Assembly: GCF_947499845.1 (NCBI RefSeq)
Contig: NZ_CANMPM010000001.1
Coordinates: 248,001 to 312,000, forward strand
Origin: an uncultured Pseudokineococcus sp.
GTDB taxonomy: Bacteria > Actinomycetota > Actinomycetes > Actinomycetales > Quadrisphaeraceae
Reading direction: 5' to 3'
Length of the DNA: 64,000 bases
Part shown: one piece after another, positions 18,830 to 27,464 of the stretch
Numbering within the stretch: the first letter of the stretch is position 1
Layout of the letters: each line of letters begins with the position of its first letter
The notes under the pieces: generated by a model
What the model saw: only the letters and a program-made list of their open reading frames with translations
The model's database searches: none
Told to the model about the DNA's origin: nothing
Program-made: the position numbers and the translations under genes

Positions 18830-20050
18830 ATGACGACCCCCGCTGCCGCTGCGACCGCGCCGGCCGACGACCTCGGCGACGTCCTGCCCGCGCGCGCGGT
18901 CGTCGACCTCGACGCCGTCGCCGCCAACGCGGATGTCCTGCGGGAGCGCGCCGCGGGGGCGGCCGTCATGGCCGTCGTCAAGGCCGACGGCTACGGGCAC
19001 GGGATGGTGCCGTGCGCCCGCGCCGCCCTGGCCGGGGGGGCCACGTGGCTCGGCGTCGCCCACCTGGCGGAGGCCCTCGAGCTGCGCGCCGCCGGTGTCA
19101 CCGCCCCCGTCCTCGCCTGGCTCGTCGTGCCCGGGCAGGACCTCGCGCCCGCGGTCGCGGCCGGCGTCGACCTCTCGGCCTCGGCCGTCTGGGCGGTGGA
19201 GGCCCTCGTCGACGCGGCGCGCCGCACCGGGCGGACCGCGCGGGTCCACCTCAAGGTCGACACCGGGCTGTCCCGGGGCGGGGCGACGGCTCGGGACTGG
19301 CCCGACGTCGTGCGCGCCGCCGCGGCCGCCCAGGCCGAGGGCGCCCTCGAGGTCGTCGCCGTGTGGTCCCACCTGGCCTCCGCCGACGACGAGGCCTCCG
19401 ACGCGCTGACGCTCGCGCAGGTGGATCGCCTCCACGCCGCGGTCGACGTGGCGGCGCGCCTCGGCGTCCGCCCCCCGCTGCGCCACCTCGCGGCGTCCTC
19501 GGGGCTGCTCGCCCACCCCTCGGCGCGCCTCGACCTCGTCCGCCCCGGCGTCGCCGTCTACGGCGTCTCGCCCGCCCCGGAGCGCTTCTCGTCCGCCGAC
19601 CTCGGGCTCGTGCCCGCGATGTCGCTGCGCGCGCGGCTCGCCCTGGTCAAGGAGGTCGGCCCGGGGGAGGGCGTCTCCTACGGCCACCACCACGTGACGG
19701 CGGGCCGCACGCGCCTCGCGCTCGTGCCGCTCGGCTACGGCGACGGTCTGCCCCGCCACGCCAGCGGGCGGGGCCCGGTCGCCTTGCGCGGGCGCCGGTA
19801 CGCCGTCGCGGGCCGCGTCTGCATGGACCAGGTCGTCCTCGACCTCGGCGACGACGAGGCCGCCCGGGTGGCCCGTGCCGGCGACGAGGTCGAGGTCTTC
19901 GGCACGGGCGCGGACGGCGGCCCCACCGCGCAGGACTGGGCCGACGCCGCCGGCACCATCGCCTACGAGGTCGTTACCCGCATCGGCGCCCGGGTCCCGA
20001 GGGTGCACGTCGGCACCGCCGGCGTCGTCGTGACCGAGGGCCTCGCGTGA
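18830..20050 (+). CDS. alr: Alanine racemase
   Basis: A protein of 406 residues. The PLP lysine is in [12 protein letters not shown] (about residue 47). [12 protein letters not shown], the [11 protein letters not shown] segment, the second-site tyrosine in [10 protein letters not shown] and the C-terminal [14 protein letters not shown] match Alr. It makes D-alanine for peptidoglycan. GTG-ATG occur in tandem at 18827-18832; the ATG is taken. GAGACT eight bases upstream could be the -10. Its end overlaps the hydrolase gene by four bases, and tsaE follows. Confidence 0.96.
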   Translation: MTTPAAAATAPADDLGDVLPARAVVDLDAVAANADVLRERAAGAAVMAVVKADGYGHGMVPCARAALAGGATWLGVAHLAEALELRAAGVTAPVLAWLVVPGQDLAPAVAAGVDLSASAVWAVEALVDAARRTGRTARVHLKVDTGLSRGGATARDWPDVVRAAAAAQAEGALEVVAVWSHLASADDEASDALTLAQVDRLHAAVDVAARLGVRPPLRHLAASSGLLAHPSARLDLVRPGVAVYGVSPAPERFSSADLGLVPAMSLRARLALVKEVGPGEGVSYGHHHVTAGRTRLALVPLGYGDGLPRHASGRGPVALRGRRYAVAGRVCMDQVVLDLGDDEAARVARAGDEVEVFGTGADGGPTAQDWADAAGTIAYEVVTRIGARVPRVHVGTAGVVVTEGLA

Positions 20051-21216
20051 GCCCCCTGAGCCTGCCCGGCGCGGCCGGTGCGGCGGGAGGGCTGCGCCTG
20101 CTCGCCCTCGGGGCCGGTCTCGCGGCCGCGGGCGCGGGCGCGGCCCTCGGGCTCGGCGCCGAGCGCCTCGTCGTCGGGCGCCCCCTCCTGCCCCTGCCCG
20201 GCGCCCGGCCCCCGCGGCGCGAGGTGCCGCTCGGCTCGCTGACCGGCCGCCCCCTCGTCGTGCGCGCCGGCGACGGGACCGAGCTGCACGTCGAGGTCGA
20301 CGAGCTCCCCGAGGAGGAGCGGGCCGCGGCGGCCGCCGAGCACCGGCCCACCGTCGTCCTCAGCCACGGGTACGGGCTCAACCTCGACTTCTGGCACGTG
20401 CAGCGCCTCGCCCTGCGCGGCCGGTACCGGCTCGTCCTGTGGGACCAGCGCGGCCACGGGCGCTCCGAGCGCGGCCCCCGCGGCTCCGCGACGATCGACC
20501 AGGTCGGCGAGGACCTCGCCGACGTCCTCGCCGCCACCTGCCCCGAGGGGCCGCTCGTGCTGCTCGGGCACTCGATGGGCGGCATGGCCGTCATGGCGCT
20601 CGCCGCCCGGTCGCCCGAGCTCGTCGCGGAGCGCGTCGTCGGGACGGCGCTCATCAGCACGAGCGCCGGCGGCATGTCCGCCAACGACTACGGGTTCGCG
20701 GCCCTCGCACCGGCCCTGCGCCGCGTCGCGCCCACGGCGCTCGGGCTGCTGGCGCGGCGGTCCGGCCTCGTCGAGCGGACGCGCACCCTCGGCGGCGACC
20801 TCGAGACGCTGCTGGTGCGGCACTGGTCCTACGCCTCCGACGTCCCCCAGGACGTCGTCGACTTCACCGCGCAGATGATCGCCGGCACGAGCGTCGAGGT
20901 CATCGACGACTTCTTCCCCGCCTTCGACCGCCACGACAAGGCCGAGGCGCTCAGCGCGCTGGCCGGCGGGGAGGTGCTCGTCCTCGTCGGCGACCACGAC
21001 CTGCTGACGCCGCCCTCCCACAGCGACGAGATCGTCCGGCGGCTGCCCGGCGCCGAGCACGTCGTCGTCCGCGACGCCGGCCACCTCGTGCCGCTCGAGC
21101 ACCCCGAGGTGGTGCAGGACGCCGTCGAGCACCTGCTGGCGCGCGCCGCCCGCGTGGTGGCGCACGACCGCGCGCAGCCGGCGGCCCTCGTGCCGCCGGC
21201 GGCGGAGGGCGCGTGA
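20047..21216 (+). CDS. Membrane-anchored alpha/beta-hydrolase
   Basis: A protein of 389 residues. The N-terminus (about residues 10-42, [20 protein letters not shown]) is a hydrophobic anchor or signal. The hydrolase domain has [10 protein letters not shown] (oxyanion region), [10 protein letters not shown], the nucleophile elbow GHSMGG, the acid in [10 protein letters not shown] and the histidine in [12 protein letters not shown]. The substrate is unknown; a lipid or ester near the cell envelope is likely. An alr-hydrolase-tsaE order is common in actinobacteria. GTGA overlaps at both ends show translational coupling. Confidence 0.9.
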   Translation: MSPLSLPGAAGAAGGLRLLALGAGLAAAGAGAALGLGAERLVVGRPLLPLPGARPPRREVPLGSLTGRPLVVRAGDGTELHVEVDELPEEERAAAAAEHRPTVVLSHGYGLNLDFWHVQRLALRGRYRLVLWDQRGHGRSERGPRGSATIDQVGEDLADVLAATCPEGPLVLLGHSMGGMAVMALAARSPELVAERVVGTALISTSAGGMSANDYGFAALAPALRRVAPTALGLLARRSGLVERTRTLGGDLETLLVRHWSYASDVPQDVVDFTAQMIAGTSVEVIDDFFPAFDRHDKAEALSALAGGEVLVLVGDHDLLTPPSHSDEIVRRLPGAEHVVVRDAGHLVPLEHPEVVQDAVEHLLARAARVVAHDRAQPAALVPPAAEGA

Positions 21217-21782
21217 GCGAGGTCCGCGTCGAGCTGGGCACGGCGCAGGAGACGCGCGCCCTCGGCCGCCGGCTCGGCGCGCTCGTGCGCGGCGGCGACC
21301 TCCTCGTGCTCTCCGGCGACCTCGGGGCGGGCAAGACGACGCTCACCCAGGCGCTGGCCGAGGGCCTCGGAGTCCGGGGACCGGTGACGTCGCCGACCTT
21401 CGTCATCGCCCGCGTCCACCCCTCGCTCGTCGGCGGTCCCGCGCTCGTCCACGTCGACGCCTACCGCCTCGGCGACGCCCTCGAGCTCGACGACCTCGAC
21501 CTCGAGGCCGACCTCGAGGCGTCCGTCGTCGTCGTCGAGTGGGGGCGCGGCCTCGTCGAGCACCTCGCCGGGGACCGGCTCGAGGTCGACCTCCACCGCG
21601 AGGACGCCGACGCGGCGGCCGGGGTCTCAGGGGCCGGGGTCGACAGGGCCGGGGTCGAGGGGGCCGGGGTCGAGGGGGCCGGGGTCGACGGGGCCGGGGA
21701 GGTCGACGAGCACCGCACCGCCGTGCTGCGCGGGGTCGGGCCGCGCTGGGGCGCGCTCGCCGACCGGCTCAGCGGCTCCTGA
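21213..21782 (+). CDS. tsaE: tRNA threonylcarbamoyladenosine biosynthesis ATPase TsaE, with repeat insert
   Basis: A protein of 189 residues. The P-loop is SGDLGAGKTTLTQALAEGLG (about residues 32-51), followed by VTSPTFVIAR, the HVDAYRLGD motif and VVVVEWG (Walker B-like), all standard for TsaE, the ATPase that works with TsaB and TsaD to form t6A37. After LEVDLH there is a 15-bp minisatellite (21631-21700) encoding AGVEG-type repeats before the family C-terminus (HRTAVLRGVGPRW). The GTG overlaps the hydrolase stop. The partner genes tsaB and tsaD lie 7-10 kb downstream. Confidence 0.93.
   Translation: MSEVRVELGTAQETRALGRRLGALVRGGDLLVLSGDLGAGKTTLTQALAEGLGVRGPVTSPTFVIARVHPSLVGGPALVHVDAYRLGDALELDDLDLEADLEASVVVVEWGRGLVEHLAGDRLEVDLHREDADAAAGVSGAGVDRAGVEGAGVEGAGVDGAGEVDEHRTAVLRGVGPRWGALADRLSGS
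21631..21700 (+). repeat. 15-bp tandem repeat in tsaE
   Basis: Units of GGGCCGGGGTCGAVR begin at 21631, 21646, 21661 and 21676, with degenerate copies before and after. The length is a multiple of three, so the frame is kept. Confidence 0.9.
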
Positions 21783-21832
21783 GCGTCCGGGCGCCCCGCC
21801 CGCTCCCCGACGACGACGACGGCGTCCGTCCG

Positions 21833-22615
21833 TCAGCCGCCGGCGCGCCCGCGCCGCTCCAGCGCCGCGACGTCCCGCCCGAACGAGACGGCGAGCAGCG
21901 CCAGCGCCGCCGCGCACGCCGTCGCCGCCAGCGGCACGGGCACGACCGGCACGAGCGCGGTGACGAGCACCGCCGCCTGCGCGGCCGCCACGGCGCGACG
22001 GAAGAGGCTGTACGGCAAGGGCTGTCGCAGGCGGGGTCGCAGCCGACCGGCGACGACGAACGCGTAGCGCATCAGGCCGACGCCGAGGACCCACCACCCC
22101 ACGACCGGGCCGAGCGCCACGGACAGGACGAGCAGCAGCGCGGCGTCGACCTCCATGTCGAGCCGGGCGCCCGCGGCGGTGGCCGTGCCGGTGCGGCGGG
22201 CCACCGCGCCGTCGACGGCGTCGAGCAGCGCCGCCGGGGCCGCGAGCGCCAGCAGCCACCACGACCGCGGCGGCAGGTCGCCGAGCAGCGCCAGGACGAC
22301 GACGGTCGCGCTCCCGCCGACGAGGACGGTGCGGCCGAGGGTGACCCGGTCCGCCGGCCCGCTCCAGCGGTCGCGCCGCGAGCCGACCGCCACCGCCGCG
22401 GCGCCCACCAGGCCCACGCCCGCCAGCACGGCGAGGTGGGCGCTCGCGGCCATGCCGCCGAGGACGACCAGCCCGGTGCACAGCACGACCGAGACCGCCG
22501 TGGCCAGGGCGCCGTCGCGCACCGCGGTCGCCGGGGCGCCGCCCCGGCCGTGGGGGTGGTCGCGCCTCGCCGTGCCGCGGCCCTGGGCGCCGGGGGAGCT
22601 CCCGCGTAGGGTCAC
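21833..22615 (-). CDS. CDP-alcohol phosphatidyltransferase family membrane protein
   Basis: About 260 residues with several hydrophobic segments. The CDP-alcohol signature is present as LLDAVDGAVARR, then G-A-R-LDMEVDA, matching DxxDGxxARx8GxxxDxxxD. The family joins a CDP-activated lipid or polyol to an alcohol, giving membrane phospholipids; the alcohol cannot be told. It is divergent from the Zn-type dehydrogenase and shares the intergenic promoter region. The start is uncertain; GTG 22615 is used, and the frame continues upstream. Its position beside the PTPS/GT4 cluster suggests a lipid product there. Confidence 0.8.
   Translation of the reverse strand: MTLRGSSPGAQGRGTARRDHPHGRGGAPATAVRDGALATAVSVVLCTGLVVLGGMAASAHLAVLAGVGLVGAAAVAVGSRRDRWSGPADRVTLGRTVLVGGSATVVVLALLGDLPPRSWWLLALAAPAALLDAVDGAVARRTGTATAAGARLDMEVDAALLLVLSVALGPVVGWWVLGVGLMRYAFVVAGRLRPRLRQPLPYSLFRRAVAAAQAAVLVTALVPVVPVPLAATACAAALALLAVSFGRDVAALERRGRAGG
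22607..22612 (+). promoter_or_regulatory. -10 element (TAGGGT) of the PTPS-cluster operon
   Basis: TAGGGT lies 9 nt before the ATG at 22622, so the mRNA should start at or just before the start codon. It also overlaps the start region of the divergent phosphatidyltransferase gene. Confidence 0.5.
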
Positions 22616-22621
22616 CGCACC

Positions 22622-23803
22622 ATGGTCACGTCCGGTCACGCCCCGGCGCCAGACCCCGGCGGGGCCGGGGCGGCGTCACCCTCCGTGCCCGCCGAGGGCG
22701 AGGCGCCGGGCCGGGCGGACGGGCGCGCGACCGGGGGGTCGTCCCCGCCGCCCGGTGCGCGGGGCGTCGCGACGGCGTACTGGACCACCGGCCCGGGCAC
22801 GGGCGAGCTCCGCAGCGAGCCGCTGCGCGCTCCGGGCGACGGCGAGGCGCTCGTGGAGACGTTGCACACGGGCGTCAGCCGGGGCAGCGAGCTGCTCGTC
22901 CACCGCGGCGGGGTGCCCGCGCGGGTGGCGGACCTCATGCGCGCGCCCTTCGGCGTCGGTGACCTGCGGGCGCCGACGCCCGAGGCGCCCGTCAAGTACG
23001 GGTACCTGGCCGTCGGCGTCGTCGCCGAGGGGCCGCCGGACCTGCTCGGGCGCACCGTCTTCGGCCTCCACCCGCACCAGGACCGCTTCGTCGTGCCGGC
23101 CGCCGCGCTCGTGCCGGTGCCGGACGGCGTCCCGCCCCGCCGCGCCGTCCTCGCCGGTGCGGTCGAGACCGCCCTCAACGCCCTCTGGGACGCCGCCCCG
23201 CGCCTCGGGGACCGCGTCGCCGTCGTCGGCGCCGGGATGATCGGCTGCTCGGTGGCGGCGCTGCTGCGCTCGTTCCCGCTCGGGCGGCTTCAGGTCCTCG
23301 AGCCCGACCCCGCGCGCGCGGCGGTGGCCGCCTCGCTCGGCGTCAACGTCGTCGCGCCCGACGACGCCGCCGACGGCTGCGACCTCGTCCTGCACTGCTC
23401 GGCCACCGGCGCCGGGCTGTCGCGCGGCCTCGAGCTGCTCGGCGACGAGGGCGAGCTCGTGGAGCTGTCCTGGTACGGCGACCGCGACGTCTCCGTCGCC
23501 CTCGGCGCCGACTTCCACGCCCGCCGCCTCGTCGTGCGCGCCAGCCAGGTCGGCGCGGTCTCGGCGTCCCGCCGCGCGCGCCGCACGACCCGCGAGCGGC
23601 TCGCGCTGGCCCTCGAGCTGCTGCGCGACGACGCGCTCGACGCCCTCGTGCCGGTCTCGGTGCCGCTCGCGGAGCTGCCGGCCGCCCTCGTCGCCCTGGC
23701 GGCCGGGGAGCTGGACGCGCCGTGCCTCGTCGTCGACCACCCCCTCGCCGACCCGCCTCTCGCCGACCCCCCTCTCGCCGACCCGGAGGACCGACCGGCA
23801 TGA
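22622..23803 (+). CDS. Zinc-type alcohol dehydrogenase-like oxidoreductase
   Basis: A protein of 393 residues. After a Pro/Gly-rich N-terminus of about 45 residues, the medium-chain dehydrogenase fold is visible: GVATAYWTTGPGTGELRSEPL, ETLHTGVSRGSELLVHRG and a Rossmann motif VAVVGAGMIGCSVAALL. The catalytic zinc cysteine expected in GxDxxC is replaced by SRGSELL, so ordinary zinc alcohol dehydrogenase chemistry is doubtful. The C-terminus has a 15-bp repeat (LADPP three times). It is the first gene of a five-gene overlapping operon with a PTPS-like protein, GT4, methyltransferase and flippase-like protein. The substrate is unknown. Confidence 0.85.
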   Translation: MVTSGHAPAPDPGGAGAASPSVPAEGEAPGRADGRATGGSSPPPGARGVATAYWTTGPGTGELRSEPLRAPGDGEALVETLHTGVSRGSELLVHRGGVPARVADLMRAPFGVGDLRAPTPEAPVKYGYLAVGVVAEGPPDLLGRTVFGLHPHQDRFVVPAAALVPVPDGVPPRRAVLAGAVETALNALWDAAPRLGDRVAVVGAGMIGCSVAALLRSFPLGRLQVLEPDPARAAVAASLGVNVVAPDDAADGCDLVLHCSATGAGLSRGLELLGDEGELVELSWYGDRDVSVALGADFHARRLVVRASQVGAVSASRRARRTTRERLALALELLRDDALDALVPVSVPLAELPAALVALAAGELDAPCLVVDHPLADPPLADPPLADPEDRPA

Positions 23804-24246
23804 CCCCGCCCCCGCAGAGCCCCGGGACGACGTTCTCGGTCGTCGTCGAGGACCACGTCATGGTCGCCCACTCCCTGCCGCACCCGGCCTTCGGCCCGGC
23901 GCAGGGCAAGCACGGCGCGACGTACGACGTCGCCGCCACCTTCTGGCGCGACGGGCTCGACGCCACCGGCGTCGTGCTCGACATCGGGGCCGCGACGGCC
24001 GCGCTGCGCGCGGTCCTCGCCGACCTCGACTACCGCGACCTCGACGAGCACCCGGCCTTCGCGGGGCTGCTCACGACCACCGAGGTGGTGGCGCGCCACG
24101 TCGCCGAGGCTCTCCTGGCGGCCCCGGCCCTGGCGCCGCACGTCGAGGACCTCCTGCGGCTCGACGTCGTGCTGCGCGAGACGCCCCGGGCGGCCGCGGG
24201 CGTCAGCGTCGACCTCGTGGCCCGTCGCGCCGGGGGAGCGGCGTGA
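23800..24246 (+). CDS. 6-pyruvoyltetrahydropterin synthase (PTPS)-like protein lacking catalytic residues
   Basis: A protein of 148 residues, PTPS/QueD length. The fold pattern is present: FSVVVEDHVMVAHSL, GKHGATYDVAATFWRDG, GVVLDIGAATAALRAVLADLD, the TTTEVVARHVAEAL segment and the pterin-anchoring glutamate in VVLRETP (E127). The usual CxxxHGH motif reads AxxxHGA, so the catalytic cysteine position is A34 and one zinc histidine is A40. The LDH histidine is Y78. It probably binds a pterin-like ligand but may not do canonical chemistry. ATGA and GTGA overlaps couple it to both neighbours. Confidence 0.82.
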   Translation: MTPPPQSPGTTFSVVVEDHVMVAHSLPHPAFGPAQGKHGATYDVAATFWRDGLDATGVVLDIGAATAALRAVLADLDYRDLDEHPAFAGLLTTTEVVARHVAEALLAAPALAPHVEDLLRLDVVLRETPRAAAGVSVDLVARRAGGAA

Positions 24247-25382
24247 GGGGCCTGCGGCTCGTGGCCCCCGCACCCGGGGGCGGCGCGGAACGCGGAGCCG
24301 CGGCCGAGAGCGGCGGCAGCGCCTACGACCGCCGGCTCGTCGACGCCCTCGGCGACCTCGGCGTCGACGCGCGCCTCGTCCCGGTGCCGGGGGACTGGCC
24401 CGAGGGCGGGGCGGAGGACCGCGAGCGCCTCCTCGCGGCCGTGCTCGACGCCTCGGCGGAGGGCGTCGTCCTCGTCGACGGGCTCGTGGGCTCCGGTGCC
24501 CCCGACGTGCTCGAGCGGGCGCGGGACGCCGGGGTGCGCGCGCACCTGCTCGTGCACCTGCCCCTGCACGAGGAGACGGGCCTCGCGCCCGCCCGCGCCG
24601 AGCACCTCGCGGGGCTGGAGGCGCGGGCGCTCGCGGCCGTCGCCGGCGTCGTCGCGCCCAGCGCCTGGCTCGCCGCCCGCCTGCCGCGGGCGGCGGGCGG
24701 CGCCGCACCTCCCGTCGTCGTCGCCCGGCCGGGGACGGACGCCGCCGCGCCCGCCGCCGGGTCGAGCCCGCCGTTCCTGCTGCACCTGGCGGCGGTGGTG
24801 CCGCGCAAGGCCCAGGACGTCGTCGTCGCCGCGCTGGCCCGCCTGACCGACCTCCCGTGGACCGCCGGGCTCGTCGGCGACGACCGGCGCGACCCGGCGT
24901 ACACGGCCCGCGTGCAGGCCGCCGTCGAGGCGCACGGCCTGGCCGACCGGGTCGCCGTCACGGGAGCCGTGGGGGGTGCGGCCCTGGACGCGGTGCGGCA
25001 CGCCGCCGACCTCGTCCTCCTGCCCAGCCGGGCCGAGCCCTGGGGCATGGCCGTCGCGGAGGGGCTCGCCCGCGGCGTGCCGGCCGTCGTCGCCGCGGGC
25101 ACGGGGTCCGCCGAGGTGCTGGGCGTCGGCGAGGGGGGCGCCGGCGAGGGGGGCGCCGGCGAGGAGGGCGCCGACGAGACCGCCGACCCGCCCGGCGCCC
25201 TCGTCCCGGCGGGCGACGCCGTCGCCCTCGAGCACGCCCTGCGCCGCCTCCTCACCGGCGCCGACGACCCGGCGGGACCGCTGGGGCGCGCCCGCGCGGC
25301 GGCTCGTCGACGAGGGGCCGAGCTGCCGGGCTGGGAGGCGACGGCCCGCGCCGTCGTCGACGGGCTGGGTCTGGCGCCGTGA
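24243..25382 (+). CDS. Glycosyltransferase family 4 protein
   Basis: A protein of 379 residues with the GT-B layout. An N-terminal acceptor domain includes SAYDRRLVDALGDLGVDARLVPVPGDW and HLLVHLPLHEETGL. The donor domain has FLLHLAAVVPRKAQDVVVAAL, LVGDDRRDPAY and the GT4 E-x7-E motif EPWGMAVAEGLARGVP. Transfer from a nucleotide sugar with retained configuration is typical; donor and acceptor are unknown. A 15-bp repeat at 25128-25172 encodes GEGGA copies in a loop. GTGA overlaps on both sides. Confidence 0.88.
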   Translation: MRGLRLVAPAPGGGAERGAAAESGGSAYDRRLVDALGDLGVDARLVPVPGDWPEGGAEDRERLLAAVLDASAEGVVLVDGLVGSGAPDVLERARDAGVRAHLLVHLPLHEETGLAPARAEHLAGLEARALAAVAGVVAPSAWLAARLPRAAGGAAPPVVVARPGTDAAAPAAGSSPPFLLHLAAVVPRKAQDVVVAALARLTDLPWTAGLVGDDRRDPAYTARVQAAVEAHGLADRVAVTGAVGGAALDAVRHAADLVLLPSRAEPWGMAVAEGLARGVPAVVAAGTGSAEVLGVGEGGAGEGGAGEEGADETADPPGALVPAGDAVALEHALRRLLTGADDPAGPLGRARAAARRRGAELPGWEATARAVVDGLGLAP

Positions 25383-26386
25383 CGAGCGGCGAGGGCGGTG
25401 CGGGCGGCGCCGACGCCCCCGCGGGTGGCGCCGACGATTCCGCGGGCGGGGCGCCGCTCGAGCGGCCCGTGCCCGCGGACTGGCTGGCGCTGCGCGAGAC
25501 GGCGGACGTGCGCGCGCGCGACGAGGCCGCCGACGCCCTGCTCGGACCGCTCGCCGCGGCGCTGGCCGAGCGCGCCGGCCCGCAGGGCGGGGACCGGGCC
25601 CCTCGGCCGCCGGGTGCGGGCGGGCCGCACGTGCTCGACGTCGGGGCGGGCACCGGAGCGGGCGCCCGCTGGCTCGCGCCCCGCCTGCGCGCGCGCCTGG
25701 GGCGCGAGGCGCGGTGGACGCTGCTCGACCACGACGCGGACCTCCTCGCGCGCGCGGGCGCCGCGCCGGGCGCGACCGGTCGCGGGGCGCGCCGCGTGCT
25801 GGGCGACCTGTCCCGCGCCGCCGCCCTCCTGCGCGGGACGGGCGCGCCGGGCGATGGCGCGACCGACGGGCCCGGACGGCCCGACCTCGCGACGGCGACG
25901 GCGCTGCTGGACCTGCTGCGCCCCGCCGAGGTCGAGGTGCTCGCGGGGGCGGTCGTCGACGCGGGCGTGCCGCTGCTCGTGGCGCTGAGCGTGACCGGCG
26001 AGGTGCGGCTCGACCCGCCGGACCCGCTGGACGCCGAGCTGGCCGCGGCCTTCGACGCCCACCAGCGCCGGGGCGGGCGCCTCGGTCCGGACGCCGTCGC
26101 GCCCGTGGTCGAGCGGCTGGGGTCCGCGGGCCTGCAGGTCCTCACCGCACCCTCGCCGTGGCGGCTCGGGACGGCCTCGCCGTCGGGCGGCGGGGGTGAC
26201 GCCGACCTGCTCGCCGCCTGGGCGCGCGGGCGGGCGGAGGCCGCCGTCGAGCACGACGGAGCCCTCGCCGCTCCGGCGGCGCGGTGGTCGCGCGCCCGGG
26301 AGGAGCAGGCGCGGGCGGGCGCGCTCGGCGCCGTCGTCGGCCACGTGGACCTCCTCGCGCTGCCCGGCGTGACGCGCGGCGGCTGA
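25379..26386 (+). CDS. Class I SAM-dependent methyltransferase
   Basis: A protein of 335 residues. The SAM-binding motif I is HVLDVGAGTGAGARWLAPRL (about residues 82-101), followed by WTLLDHDADLLARAG (motif II acidic residue) and PDLATATALLDLL. The N-terminal 35 residues are Gly/Ala-rich. The substrate is unknown; members of this type in similar clusters act on small molecules. The start GTG overlaps the GT4 stop, and the stop lies one base before the next GTG, so the gene is part of the coupled operon. Confidence 0.85.
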   Translation: MTSGEGGAGGADAPAGGADDSAGGAPLERPVPADWLALRETADVRARDEAADALLGPLAAALAERAGPQGGDRAPRPPGAGGPHVLDVGAGTGAGARWLAPRLRARLGREARWTLLDHDADLLARAGAAPGATGRGARRVLGDLSRAAALLRGTGAPGDGATDGPGRPDLATATALLDLLRPAEVEVLAGAVVDAGVPLLVALSVTGEVRLDPPDPLDAELAAAFDAHQRRGGRLGPDAVAPVVERLGSAGLQVLTAPSPWRLGTASPSGGGGDADLLAAWARGRAEAAVEHDGALAAPAARWSRAREEQARAGALGAVVGHVDLLALPGVTRGG

Positions 26387-26387
26387 C

Positions 26388-27464
26388 GTGGCGTCCGCGC
26401 CGGGTCGCCCGCCGGACGACCCGCAGCTCCGCGTCGGTCCGGGCCCCGGCGGGCGGACCGCTCGCCGCCCGGCCGGCCGGCCGGCGCTCCGGGCGCTCGC
26501 GCGGGTGGCCCTCGGCGCCGCGCTCCTCGCGGCGGTCCTGCTCGTCGTCGGCCGCGAGCCCGCCGCGGAGGCCGTCCGCGTCCTGCGCCCCCCGCTCGTG
26601 CCGGCCGCGCTCGCCCTGGGCCTCGCCGCCACGACGGCGCAGGCCCTGCGCTGGCGCGCCGTGGCGCGCGCCTTCCCCGGCGCGCCCGTCCCCGCGCGCC
26701 GCCGCGCGGTCGCCGAGTACCTGCGGGCGCAGGCCCTCGACGTCCTCGTGCCGGGCGGCGTCGCCGGCAGCGCCGCCCGCGCGGTGCGCGGGCGCGGGAG
26801 CGGCTCCGGAGGGATGCGGGCCAGCGCCGCGGCCGTCGTCAGCGAGCGGGCGGTCGGCGTCGGGGTGCTCCTGGCCGCGGGGGCTGCCGCGCTCGCGACC
26901 CGGGACGCCGCCGCCGCGCTCCTGGCCGCCGTCGTCGCCGCCGTGGCCCTCGCCGTCGCCGCGCCGGCGCTGCGCCGGCTGGGCCCGCGCGCCGGGGCGG
27001 TCGTCGTCGGGTGGTCCGTGCTGGGCCTCGCCCCGCTGCTGCTGCTCTTCGTCCTCGCCGCCGGCGAGGTGCTGCCGCACCTCACCGACGAGGCGCTGCC
27101 GCACTCCACCGACGAGGTGCTGCCGCACCGGGGGGTGGGGGCGCTCCTCCTGCTCGCCACCGCGGCGCTCGCCGGCATGGCCGTGCCCGCGGGCGTCGGC
27201 GGCTTCGGGCCGCGGGAGGCGGCGACGGCGTCGGCGGCCGCGCTCGCCGGCCTGCCCGCCGCCGACGGCGCGACGGCGGCCCTCGCCTACGGCCTCCTCG
27301 TCCTCGTCGCGGCCGCGCCCGGCGCCGTCCTCCTCGGCGTGGACGTCGTCACCGCGGGGCGTGCGACCCGCGGACGCCCTCAGTCCTCCTGGAGCGCTGA
27401 GCCGCCGCGGAGCGCTGAGCCGTCCCGGAGCGCTGAGCCGTCCCGGGGCCCTGAGCCCTCCTAG
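26388..27464 (+). CDS. Lysylphosphatidylglycerol synthase transmembrane-region / UPF0104 family membrane protein
   Basis: A protein of 358 residues with about seven to eight hydrophobic segments. The family core includes QALRWRAVARAF, EYLRAQALDVLVPGGVAGSAARAVRG, VVSERAVGVG and the GMAVPAGVGGFGPREAATA motif near the end. It has no C-terminal aminoacyltransferase domain, so it is not MprF; proteins of this class are flippase-like membrane proteins linked to glycolipid or polyprenyl-linked products. The C-terminus has four 18-bp repeats (27391-27462, SAEPSR). The TAG stop overlaps the TAG stop of the convergent reductase gene within one CTAG. Confidence 0.83.
   Translation: MASAPGRPPDDPQLRVGPGPGGRTARRPAGRPALRALARVALGAALLAAVLLVVGREPAAEAVRVLRPPLVPAALALGLAATTAQALRWRAVARAFPGAPVPARRRAVAEYLRAQALDVLVPGGVAGSAARAVRGRGSGSGGMRASAAAVVSERAVGVGVLLAAGAAALATRDAAAALLAAVVAAVALAVAAPALRRLGPRAGAVVVGWSVLGLAPLLLLFVLAAGEVLPHLTDEALPHSTDEVLPHRGVGALLLLATAALAGMAVPAGVGGFGPREAATASAAALAGLPAADGATAALAYGLLVLVAAAPGAVLLGVDVVTAGRATRGRPQSSWSAEPPRSAEPSRSAEPSRGPEPS
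27391..27462 (+). repeat. 18-bp tandem repeat, 4 units, at the end of the flippase-like gene
   Basis: Units begin at 27391, 27409, 27427 and 27445; the middle two are identical and the last is diverged. They encode SAEPSR-like copies up to the stop. Confidence 0.9.

Noticed and set aside
23800-24246. Canonical QueD / 6-carboxytetrahydropterin synthase for queuosine synthesis
   Set aside because: The catalytic cysteine and two histidines are missing and no other queuosine genes (queC, queE, queF) are nearby.
26388-27464. MprF (lysyl-phosphatidylglycerol synthase)
   Set aside because: Only the membrane flippase-like part is present; the aminoacyltransferase domain is absent.
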